49,512 bases of DNA from Lachnoclostridium sp. Its GTDB lineage: Bacteria > Bacillota > Clostridia > Lachnospirales > Lachnospiraceae. The position numbers and the translations under genes were made by a program. Under the pieces are notes generated by a model. That model was given only the letters and a program-made list of their open reading frames with translations, was not told the DNA's origin and made no database searches. Position 1 is the stretch's first letter. Each line of letters opens with the position of its first letter. Where the stretch lies: contig JAETRR010000030.1 in NCBI GenBank assembly GCA_021770065.1, positions 1 through 49,512 on the forward strand. Reading direction: 5' to 3'. Of this stretch, positions 42,847 through 49,512 are shown piece by piece.

Positions 42847-44283
42847 ATGAGTACAACCGTTATCGTATTTCAAGAGGATTGTATCCTGGCTGCAATGGGA
42901 AAGGAAGGCGCTTTTCCCGTGCTGTCCCAGGTAAAGCGGATAGGGCTGCCGGGATCGGGGGATGCTTTTGCCGGGTGGGAGCAGGCCCTTATGGAACTCC
43001 CACCCGTCTGGAAGGCAGAGCCGGTATGTCTGGTGCTTCCGGCCGGCATGAGCTCTACCCGTGTACTGCCCATCCCCTACGGAAAGGGAAAGCAGCTTTC
43101 CCGTATGGCAGTAAAAGAGGTGGAAGGCAGCTTCCGGAATGAGATTTCCGACTATTCCGTCATTTATCAGGACAAAACAGCCGGCGTGGATCTCTGTGCG
43201 GGCGGTGCAGACAGGGGAGTTTTGGAGCGTTTTCTGGATCTGTGCGAGGATACGGGATTTACGGTCAGAGAAATCACGGTACCCATGGAGGGCTGCCTTC
43301 ATGTGCTGGAGCAGACAGAAGGATATAAAACCCAGACTGCCATTTACCTTTTCTTTGAGGAAGGGAGCATGACCAGCATCCTCTGCCAGAACGGACGCTA
43401 TCTCTATTCCAGCCGCAGCCGCCTGTTCAGCGAGCGGGGAACGCTGGATTTCGGAACGGAGATTGTCCGGAATATTTCCGGTATTCTGCAGTTTTCGGCG
43501 GGAAACCGCCGGGAGCTTCACATTACCCAGGTTTACTACGCCGGCTGTCCGGCAGAGGACTTTGAGGTAAGTATCCGGGGGATTGAGGAGCTGAACCTTA
43601 AGGTTCAGCCCTTAAGAGAGAACAGAAGAATTTCTCTTCCGGCAGGAGAGAACCCCTCTGACTGGCTGCCCTGCATCGGCGCTATGATGTGGAAAAACCG
43701 CAGGGAAAAGCGCTTAGATCTCTACAGGGCTGTTCTTGCGGATTCGGGAAGCGACGCCGTATCCGGGAAGCTGTGGAAGCATATGATAGTTCCGGGAGTC
43801 CTTCTGGGGGCGGGGCTTCTTGCTGCCGCCGTTCTGGGAATCTTTGGCTGGAATCAGAGGCGTGAGATTCGCGGAATTCAGAATTGGATAGACAGCAGGG
43901 AAGTTCAGGAACAGTACCAGGAGGCCTTAGAGCTTCAGAACCGTCTTGTGGAGATTGAAGGGGGGATTGCGGCGGTAGAGCAGATGGAAAAGAACCTGTC
44001 TGTGTATCCGGAGCTTTCCAGCGAGGTGCTCCATCGGATTCAGAATGCCGGGGGCGGCGGCATGGAGCTTAAAGTCTCGGGCTATGACGTGGAGACCGGC
44101 CTTCTGACCTTTGATGCCAGCAGCCGGGAAGTCATTGATGTTCCTTCCTATATTCTGCGGATGCAGGAGACCGGCCTGTTCCATGAGGTAAATTATACGG
44201 GTTATACATACGAGAATGAGTGGTATACCCTTTCTCTTTCCTGCACCATGGAAGGAAAAACGCTGGGAGGTGGCACAGAATGA
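42847..44283 (+). CDS. PilM-PilN fusion (GspL-like)
   Basis: A 478-residue protein combining two normally separate assembly proteins. Residues 1-310 resemble a degenerate actin-like PilM domain (cytoplasmic). A transmembrane helix follows (about residues 314-336, VLLGAGLLAAAVLGIFG). Residues 340-478 form a coiled coil and a ferredoxin-like domain as in PilN, outside the membrane. This layout is like GspL of type II secretion. GGAGGACAAGA precedes the ATG, and its stop overlaps the next gene by 4 bp (ATGA). An upstream in-frame ATG at 42814 would add 11 residues. No free-standing PilM or PilN is present. Confidence 0.75.
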   Translation: MSTTVIVFQEDCILAAMGKEGAFPVLSQVKRIGLPGSGDAFAGWEQALMELPPVWKAEPVCLVLPAGMSSTRVLPIPYGKGKQLSRMAVKEVEGSFRNEISDYSVIYQDKTAGVDLCAGGADRGVLERFLDLCEDTGFTVREITVPMEGCLHVLEQTEGYKTQTAIYLFFEEGSMTSILCQNGRYLYSSRSRLFSERGTLDFGTEIVRNISGILQFSAGNRRELHITQVYYAGCPAEDFEVSIRGIEELNLKVQPLRENRRISLPAGENPSDWLPCIGAMMWKNRREKRLDLYRAVLADSGSDAVSGKLWKHMIVPGVLLGAGLLAAAVLGIFGWNQRREIRGIQNWIDSREVQEQYQEALELQNRLVEIEGGIAAVEQMEKNLSVYPELSSEVLHRIQNAGGGGMELKVSGYDVETGLLTFDASSREVIDVPSYILRMQETGLFHEVNYTGYTYENEWYTLSLSCTMEGKTLGGGTE

Positions 44284-44909
44284 AACTGGAATTAACGGAG
44301 AAGGATATCTTTTTATTAAAACTGGCGCTTTCCGTGCTGATTGTATTTATGGCAGTCCGGTTTCTGATTATGCCCCAGATAGAGGGTATCCAGGAAGGGA
44401 AGATTCAGAAGGAAGAACTTCTGGCGACTAAGGAAGAGATGGAGACGGCCATGGAATCGATCCCTTCCCTTAAGCAGACGATCGAGACAAGGAAGACAGA
44501 GCTTGAGGCTGCTTCAGAGAATTATTACGATGCCATGGAGAACAGGCAGGTGGATGAGATTCTCACAGGCCTTGCTGTGGAAATGGGCCTGTTCCCCGTA
44601 TCCCTGTCCATTGACCAGGCAGAGCCGGGGATTCCGTCCCCCTATGTATACAGCTTTGTCCCCGATCCGATCCTCCCGCCGTCGGAGAATTATGTGCTCA
44701 CGGCCAGGGGAAACATGGTCCTTCGGGGCAGTGAGGGAAATGTGTTCCGTTTTATGGACGCCATTGAGAAAAACTATCCGGCGGTCCAGGTGCGCCTGCT
44801 GCGCATCAGCGAGCAGGAATACATGGGGGAAGACTGGAATGTGGTGACAGAGTCAGAGGTAAATTTCACCCTGGCGGTCTACATGTGCGACCGGAGCATA
44901 GTGGAGTAA
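44280..44909 (+). CDS. PilO-like assembly protein
   Basis: A 209-residue bitopic protein. One N-terminal membrane helix (about residues 11-31, FLLKLALSVLIVFMAVRFLI) is followed by a coiled coil (about 37-85) and a ferredoxin-like C-terminal domain, as in PilO. PilO pairs with PilN to link PilM to the pilus machine. The start overlaps the stop of the PilMN gene (ATGA). A GGGAGGTGG ribosome site lies upstream. The next gene pilB starts 47 bp later. Confidence 0.82.
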   Translation: MKLELTEKDIFLLKLALSVLIVFMAVRFLIMPQIEGIQEGKIQKEELLATKEEMETAMESIPSLKQTIETRKTELEAASENYYDAMENRQVDEILTGLAVEMGLFPVSLSIDQAEPGIPSPYVYSFVPDPILPPSENYVLTARGNMVLRGSEGNVFRFMDAIEKNYPAVQVRLLRISEQEYMGEDWNVVTESEVNFTLAVYMCDRSIVE

Positions 44910-44956
44910 AAAAGGAAAAATAAAAGGATTGCGGTACTGGAATGGGAGGTAGAGCT

Positions 44957-46633
44957 TTGGCAGCAAATCTGCGGATTGGAGAAATCCTGGAGGAACGGGG
45001 CTATGTAGATGCCCGGCAAATGAAGGAGGCCCTGGCTTATCAGAAGGAACACAGGGATAAGCGCGTCGGCCAGATTTTGATAGAACTTAATTTTGTGACG
45101 GAGCAGCAGGTTTTAGAGGCTCTTGCCAGCCGTCTGGATCTGGAGATTGTCGATGTGGCTTCTCTGCAGGTAGATCTGGAGGCAGTTGCCATGGTGGACA
45201 AGGAACTGGCAGAGAAGAATCTGTTTCTTCCCATCAGCGCCGCCAATCACACGATGGTTCTGGTGACCAACGACCCCTTAAACTATTTTGCCCTGGAGGA
45301 AGTGCGCCAGCAGACAGGCTGCTATTTGCAGATACGTCTCAGTGAAGAAAAGCCTCTCCGTCAGGCGATTTCCTATTATTTTGCGGAAGTGGGAGCCCGG
45401 CAGGCTGCCACGGAGGCAAACGCGGGCTTCGGGGCGGATGAGCTGGAGGATCTGGATCTGACCGGCTTAGACAGCGGGGATGCGGAGGCTCCCATTATCC
45501 ACCTGTTAAACAGTCTGATTGAACGCGCCATTAAAAGCAATGCCAGTGATATTCATATTGAGCCCTTTGAGAGGGAGACGAAGGTGAGGATGCGGATCGA
45601 CGGCGTTATTATGGAGTACGTCTCCATTCAGAGAAATGTCCACCAGCCTCTGATTGCCCGGATTAAGATTATGGCCAATATGGATATTGCAGAGCGCAGG
45701 CTTCCCCAGGACGGCCATTTCCGGGTGCGTACCGAGAGCGGCCCGGCCAATATCCGTGTTTCCATGATGCCTACGGTCTTCGGGGAGAAGGCGGTGCTGC
45801 GTCTCTTAACCTCCACCGTACAGCTGGATTATGCCCAGCAGTTCGGCATGGAGGATGAGAGCTACCGGCGGTTCCTTCCCATGCTTGGCAGCGCCAACGG
45901 CATTATCTATATTACGGGGCCTACGGGAAGCGGAAAGTCAACCACTCTGTATATGATACTGGAATATCTTTCCAAACGGATGCTGAATATCTCCACCATA
46001 GAGGATCCGGTGGAGAAGAATGTCGCGGATATTAACCAGACCCAGGTAAATCCCGTGGCGGGCCTTACCTTCGAGACAGGGCTTCGCGCGCTTCTGCGTC
46101 AGGATCCCGACATTATCATGGTAGGAGAGACCCGTGACGGGGAGACGGCGGAGATTTCCGTCCGTGCTGCCATTACCGGCCACGTAGTTTTAAGCACCCT
46201 TCACACCAATGACGCTGTTTCCAGTATCGTGCGTCTGGAGGACATGGGGGTAGAGACTTATCTGGTGGCCAATTCCCTGGTGGGCATCGTGGCTCAGCGC
46301 CTTATGCGCAAGGTCTGCCAGGACTGTGCCCAGGAGATGGATGTCACGCCGGAGGAACGGCAGCTTCTTGGAGAGAGGATTAAGAAGGTAAAGAGAGGCC
46401 GGGGCTGCGCCCGGTGCAGCAATACAGGCTACCGGGGACGTATTGCCATCCATGAGATACTCACTATAGATGCGCCCCTGCGCCGCATGATCAGCAGTCA
46501 TGCATCCCAGGAGGAGATTACCGCCTACGCCAGAGAGCACCAGCAGATGCGCACTCTTCGGGAAAACGGCCTGAAACTGGTGGAAGAGGGTATCACGACT
46601 CCGGAGGAGCTGCTGAAAATTGCGTATGAATAA
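44957..46633 (+). CDS. pilB: Type IV pilus extension ATPase PilB
   Basis: PilB is the hexameric ATPase that drives pilus polymerisation. The 558-residue protein has an N-terminal MshEN-like domain (residues 1-150), a linker and a C-terminal ATPase with Walker A GPTGSGKST near 321-329, Walker B DPDIIMVGETRD near 383-394, the His box TGHVVLSTLHTND near 402-414, and a zinc tetracysteine (CQDC near 453 and CARC near 484). The start is TTG at 44957 behind GGGAGG; the ATG at 44942 is an alternative without a good site. It ends the operon; the hairpin at 46747-46804 follows. Confidence 0.93.
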   Translation: MAANLRIGEILEERGYVDARQMKEALAYQKEHRDKRVGQILIELNFVTEQQVLEALASRLDLEIVDVASLQVDLEAVAMVDKELAEKNLFLPISAANHTMVLVTNDPLNYFALEEVRQQTGCYLQIRLSEEKPLRQAISYYFAEVGARQAATEANAGFGADELEDLDLTGLDSGDAEAPIIHLLNSLIERAIKSNASDIHIEPFERETKVRMRIDGVIMEYVSIQRNVHQPLIARIKIMANMDIAERRLPQDGHFRVRTESGPANIRVSMMPTVFGEKAVLRLLTSTVQLDYAQQFGMEDESYRRFLPMLGSANGIIYITGPTGSGKSTTLYMILEYLSKRMLNISTIEDPVEKNVADINQTQVNPVAGLTFETGLRALLRQDPDIIMVGETRDGETAEISVRAAITGHVVLSTLHTNDAVSSIVRLEDMGVETYLVANSLVGIVAQRLMRKVCQDCAQEMDVTPEERQLLGERIKKVKRGRGCARCSNTGYRGRIAIHEILTIDAPLRRMISSHASQEEITAYAREHQQMRTLRENGLKLVEEGITTPEELLKIAYE

Positions 46634-46651
46634 ATTGGGGAAACCTTACCG

Positions 46652-46680
46652 GGCGAAGTCCGCCCGTCCCGATGGGACAC
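46652..46680 (+). other. Two small tandem hairpins after pilB
   Basis: CGGGCG...CGCCCG (about 46652-46668) and GTCCC-GAT-GGGAC (46668-46680) form adjacent hairpins. No T-run follows. Purpose unclear; they may stabilise the 3' end of the pilus transcript. The stretch 46681-46746 shows nothing else I can recognise. Confidence 0.35.
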
Positions 46681-46746
46681 GCATGGATGGGGTATCCGGA
46701 GGGTATCGTTTACGTATAGAAAAAATAAGAGTTGTACGGTAATAGC

Positions 46747-46804
46747 TGAAGTGAACCCCCTTTGCCAGACAAAAATATATGTCCGGCAAAAGGGGTTCAC
46801 TTCA
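46747..46804. terminator. Very long hairpin at the pilus/mobile DNA border
   Basis: TGAAGTGAACCCCC and the following bases (46747-46770) pair with 46781-46804, forming about 24 bp with two mismatches and a 10-nt A/T loop. It is nearly symmetrical, so it may end transcription from both sides or be a palindromic repeat. It lacks a clear T-run. Confidence 0.5.
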
Positions 46805-46903
46805 ATTGCGGGATTCAGAAATGCACTGGTTCCCAGCTTGTAAAATCGGAAGGTTTATGGTAGCATGAAGATACGAAAACGAAAGGGAAAGCAGGTGGGA
46901 AGA

Positions 46904-47666
46904 TTGACAGAGGCTAAGAGGCTTTCGCCTGCTTGATGATGATTTCCTTACAAAGTGCTTTGAGGGAGATACGGCAAGCATAGAGCTGGTATTGCAGATT
47001 GTACTGGAAAAGCCGGATTTAAAAGTGCTGGATGTCCGTACACAGGTATTTGTGGAGAATCTTCTGAACCGTTCGGTGAGGCTGGATATCCTGGCTACAG
47101 ATAATACAGGGGCAAAACTGAACGTGGAAGTACAGCGCTCCGACAAAGGAGCCGGGAGAAAAAGAGCCCGGTACAACAGCAGCATGATGGACGCTAACCT
47201 TTTAAAGAAGGGCGAGGACTTCGACAAGCTGCCGGAAACGTGGGTAATCTTTATCACAGAGAATGACGTAATGGAAAAAGGGCTGCCGCTCTATCCGATT
47301 GAACGGTGCTTTTTAGGAACCGGGGAAAGATTTGAGGACGGTTCGCACATACTGTATGTAAATGGTGCTTACCGTGGAGATACGCCAATCGGGAAGTTAA
47401 TGCATGACTTCTCCTGCACAGACGCAGCGGATATGTATTATGGGACACTGGCAGACAGAGTAAGATTTTTCAAGGAGAGCAAGGAGGGAATCGAAATTAT
47501 GTGTCGGGCTATGGAAGATATGAGGAATCAGACATTGAAAGAAGGAGCAATCAATTCAGCAAAGAGAATGTTGGCAGATGGGATTTTGACACTTGAAAAA
47601 ATTGCGGAATATGCAGGACTTCCTCTTGACGAAGTGAAAAAATTGAAAGCAGAGCGGACAGCATAA
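46904..47666 (+). pseudogene. Frameshifted Rpn-family nuclease gene, copy 1
   Basis: Copy of a PD-(D/E)XK nuclease (Rpn/transposase_31 family), partner of the copy at 49010. Between 46910 and 46911 it lacks 41 bp present in copy 2 at 49017-49057; the deleted segment is bounded by ACAG repeats. The frame from the TTG at 46904 therefore ends at TGA 46934. The rest of the catalytic domain is open only from a TTG at 46992 and would lack the conserved DDDFLTKCF region. The catalytic residues VRLDILATDNT and NVEVQRSD remain. The homology extends about 65 bp upstream of the start. Confidence 0.8.
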
Positions 47667-47679
47667 AACAAAACCGTAG

Positions 47680-47718
47680 GCCGGGAATCTAAAAACAGGT
47701 TCCTGGCTCTATTTTTTT
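47680..47718 (+). terminator. Rho-independent terminator after Rpn copy 1
   Basis: GCCGGGAATC (47680-47689) pairs with GGTTCCTGGC (47698-47707), then a T-run at 47712-47718. Confidence 0.8.
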
Positions 47719-47739
47719 GCCCTGAAATGTAAATTTTCT

Positions 47740-47960
47740 GTGAGCTTGATTAAAAAGTCCTTTATACATCTCTGGAGATACCGGAATGTATTTCTATCTT
47801 CTGCAGAACTGGCAGAACTCCAAACGGAACTTCCCTCTCTTTGGGAACAGTACATTGAGCGGCTGTCCGAGTACATGGAATCCAGTGGAAAAGGATATAA
47901 AAACCATGCCGTCACAATCCGGCGCTGGGCGAATGCTGACAAAAAGAAGGAGGAACCGCC
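47740..47960 (+). pseudogene. C-terminal fragment of an integrative-element replication protein
   Basis: The reading frame encodes YRNVFLSSAELAELQTELPS and continues with WEQYIERLSEYMESSGKGYK and NHAVTIRRWANADKKK, which is typical of the C-terminus of phage or ICE replisome-organizer/replication initiator proteins. Everything upstream is missing, and residues before YRN are unrelated. Past about 47960 the frame overlaps the ATPase gene and diverges. It is a remnant of mobile DNA. The end coordinate is approximate. Confidence 0.65.
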
Positions 47961-48679
47961 CGCCCAGGTTCGGCGGTTCCGGCTATTTCATGCCCCGCTG
48001 CCTCTGTGCCTGCCAGCAGAAAGCGCAGGAGGAACGGAAAGCCATGGAGGAACAGAGGGAGCGCATGGAGCGTATCAAGCGCCAGAAGGCACAGGGACTT
48101 CAAGACCGATACCTTTATGATTACACCTTCGCCAATGATAACGGCCAGAATCCCGTCATGGAGAAAGCCCACACTTATGTGGAGCATTGGAAGGAGGCAT
48201 ACCGGGACAATACCGGCCTTCTGCTTTTTGGTGACGTGGGAACCGGGAAATCTTTTTTTGCCGGCTGTATTGCCAATGCCCTGCTTGACCGTGACGTGCC
48301 GGTTCTGATGACGAATTTTCCGTCTATCCTGAACCGGCTGACCGGCGTGTTTGCCGAGGACAGGACGGCCTTTATCGCCAGTCTGGACGATTACAGTCTG
48401 CTTGTCATTGACGATTTAGGAGTGGAACGGAATACCGAGTATGCCATGGAGCAGATGTTTATCGTCATTGACAGCCGGTATCGGAGTAAGAAGCCGTTGA
48501 TTGTCACAACAAACCTGAAACTGGAAGAAATCAAGAACCCGCCAGACCTTGCCCATGCAAGGATTTATGACCGCATACTGGAACGTTGCGCACCGGTTCT
48601 TTTTTCTGGTAAGAATTTCCGGGAGAAAGGAGCCAGGGCGACCAAAACGGCGGCGAAAGAGAGTGTGAATAAGGGATAA
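47933..48679 (+). CDS. DnaC/IstB-like ATP-binding protein of an integrative element
   Basis: A 248-residue helicase-loader-type AAA+ protein. Walker A GDVGTGKSFFA lies near residues 99-109, Walker B LLVIDDLG near 154-161, and a sensor region IVTTNLKLEEIKNPPDLA follows. Such proteins sit next to replication organizer genes in integrative conjugative elements and help load the replicative helicase. The N-terminus is odd: it overlaps the replication-protein remnant and may have lost a zinc-finger region, with the cysteines in RCLCAC near residue 21-26 the remaining part. The ATG at 47933 is a guess; the frame is open further upstream. Confidence 0.75.
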   Translation: MLTKRRRNRPPRFGGSGYFMPRCLCACQQKAQEERKAMEEQRERMERIKRQKAQGLQDRYLYDYTFANDNGQNPVMEKAHTYVEHWKEAYRDNTGLLLFGDVGTGKSFFAGCIANALLDRDVPVLMTNFPSILNRLTGVFAEDRTAFIASLDDYSLLVIDDLGVERNTEYAMEQMFIVIDSRYRSKKPLIVTTNLKLEEIKNPPDLAHARIYDRILERCAPVLFSGKNFREKGARATKTAAKESVNKG

Positions 48680-48709
48680 TAAAACCTGATTGCATGAAAA
48701 GGAGAATTT

Positions 48710-48892
48710 ATGAGCAGCGAGAAAACCACAGAGAATATTATCACCACGCCACCAGCTAAGGACGCTCCCGCACTGGTGAAGAAGATTGGCCGGACTACCT
48801 ATATTGTGAGGGTTCATTTCAGTAAGACCAGCAAGGAAACCATGAGCGACAAAATTAAACGTATGCTGAAAAATGAGATACAGCAGATGTAA
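48710..48892 (+). CDS. TnpW-like transposon protein, 60 aa
   Basis: A 60-residue protein resembling TnpW of Tn4451/Tn4453-type mobilisable transposons. The core KKIGRTTYIVRVHFSKTSKE and the terminal KIKRMLKNEIQ are characteristic. The role of TnpW is unknown. AAAAGGAG precedes the ATG. It follows the ATPase gene by 30 bp, consistent with a surviving fragment of one mobile element. No serine recombinase (TnpX) is in the window. Confidence 0.75.
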   Translation: MSSEKTTENIITTPPAKDAPALVKKIGRTTYIVRVHFSKTSKETMSDKIKRMLKNEIQQM

Positions 48893-49009
48893 AAAAGCGA
48901 TAACGATAAGAAGCCGGGATTAAGAAAGGTACTGGCTCCCGGCTTGTAAAATCAAGAGGTTTATGGTAGTATGGAGATACGAAAACGAAAGGGAAAGCAG
49001 GTGGGAAGA

Positions 49010-49512
49010 TTGACAGTGACGGAACAGATAGACCAGAAACATCAGGAAGATTTACAGAGGCTAAGAGGCTTTCGCCTGCTTGATGATGATTTCCTTACAA
49101 AGTGTTTTGAGGGAGATACGGCAAGCATAGAGCTGGTATTGCAGATTGTACTGGAAAAACCGGATTTAAAGGTGCTGGACGTCCGCACCCAGGTATTTGT
49201 GGAAAATCTGCTGAACCGTTCGGTGAGGCTGGATATCCTGGCTACAGATAGTACAGGGGCAAAACTGAACGTGGAAGTACAGCGCTCCGACAAAGGAGCC
49301 GGGAGAAAAAGAGCCCGGTACAACAGCAGCATGATGGACGCTAACCTTTTGAAGAAGGGCGAGGACTTCGACAAGCTGCCGGAAACGTGGGTAATTTTTA
49401 TCACAGAGAATGACGTAATGGGAAAAGGGCTGCCGCTCTATCCGATTGAGCGGTGCTTTTTAGGAACCGGGGAAAGATTTGAGGACGGTTCGCACATACT
49501 GTATGTAAATGG
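49010..49512 (+). CDS. Rpn-family PD-(D/E)XK nuclease, copy 2 (cut by window end)
   Basis: Recombination-promoting nuclease/putative transposase of the Rpn (transposase_31) family, cut by the window edge. From the TTG behind AGGTGGG, it encodes LTVTEQIDQKHQEDLQRLRG, then FRLLDDDFLTKCFEGD, then the core VRLDILATDSTGAKLNVEVQ with the acidic and E-x-Q nuclease residues. In-frame GTG (49001) and ATG (48971) are alternative starts. This copy is intact as far as seen and is nearly identical to the pseudogene at 46904. Confidence 0.85.
   Translation, partial: MTVTEQIDQKHQEDLQRLRGFRLLDDDFLTKCFEGDTASIELVLQIVLEKPDLKVLDVRTQVFVENLLNRSVRLDILATDSTGAKLNVEVQRSDKGAGRKRARYNSSMMDANLLKKGEDFDKLPETWVIFITENDVMGKGLPLYPIERCFLGTGERFEDGSHILYVN

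Noticed and set aside
47786..47932. Extension of the ATPase reading frame upstream of 47933
   Set aside because: The added residues are out-of-frame translation of the replication protein remnant and match nothing expected.

Overview
The window looks like a chromosomal segment of a spore-forming Clostridia, most likely a Lachnospiraceae-type gut anaerobe. This is inferred from the sporulation genes yqfC, yqfD and ylbJ, meso-diaminopimelate dehydrogenase, Gram-positive ribosome binding sites with frequent TTG/GTG starts, a type IV pilus locus without a secretin, and Tn4451-like mobile DNA. No 16S rRNA is present, so the genus cannot be fixed.

Region 1 (1-970) is accessory: the tail of an unknown gene, a Hol-Tox type I toxin gene with a convergent antisense promoter and flanking palindromes, a small unknown gene, and a tRNA-Ala(GGC) on the minus strand. 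Region 2 (1041-22964) is mostly housekeeping: ddh, a DUF2284 protein, the conserved yqfC-yqfD-phoH-ybeY block, a YerB-like lipoprotein, a lipid flippase, a patatin, ynzC-like, formyl-THF cyclo-ligase, proA, rsmD-coaD, a coiled-coil protein, ylbJ (minus strand), pepD, an M23 peptidase, a small alarmone synthetase, two rRNA modification enzymes, a HAD phosphatase and a YgiQ radical SAM protein. A 160-bp MITE-like element with TA duplications supplies the last base of the M23 stop codon. Region 3 (22977-25674) has an intact MNT-HEPN pair, a short-chain dehydrogenase, a second MNT gene whose HEPN partner has decayed, and a small membrane protein.

Region 4 (about 25949-46633) is the standout: a type IV pilus operon of about 20.7 kb in the order pilT, giant modular pilin, PilX/GspK-like, PilV-like, PilW-like, major pilin, a decayed pilin, an atypical pilin, pilD, pilC, a PilM-PilN fusion, PilO-like, pilB. 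The giant pilin (3407 codons, 10.2 kb) has a canonical class III prepilin leader followed by about 39 GLUG-type repeats and a C-terminal array of fibronectin-like modules. It has no C-terminal wall anchor, so the pilus itself is probably the anchor that presents a very large adhesin. PilB and PilT power extension and retraction, PilC/PilMN/PilO form the membrane platform, PilD processes the pilins, and the minor pilins may prime assembly and carry the giant subunit.

Region 5 (46634-49512) is mobile debris: two copies of an Rpn-type PD-(D/E)XK nuclease gene (the first frameshifted by a 41-bp deletion, the second cut by the window end) bracket fragments of an integrative element (the C-terminal part of a replication protein, a DnaC/IstB-like ATPase, and TnpW).
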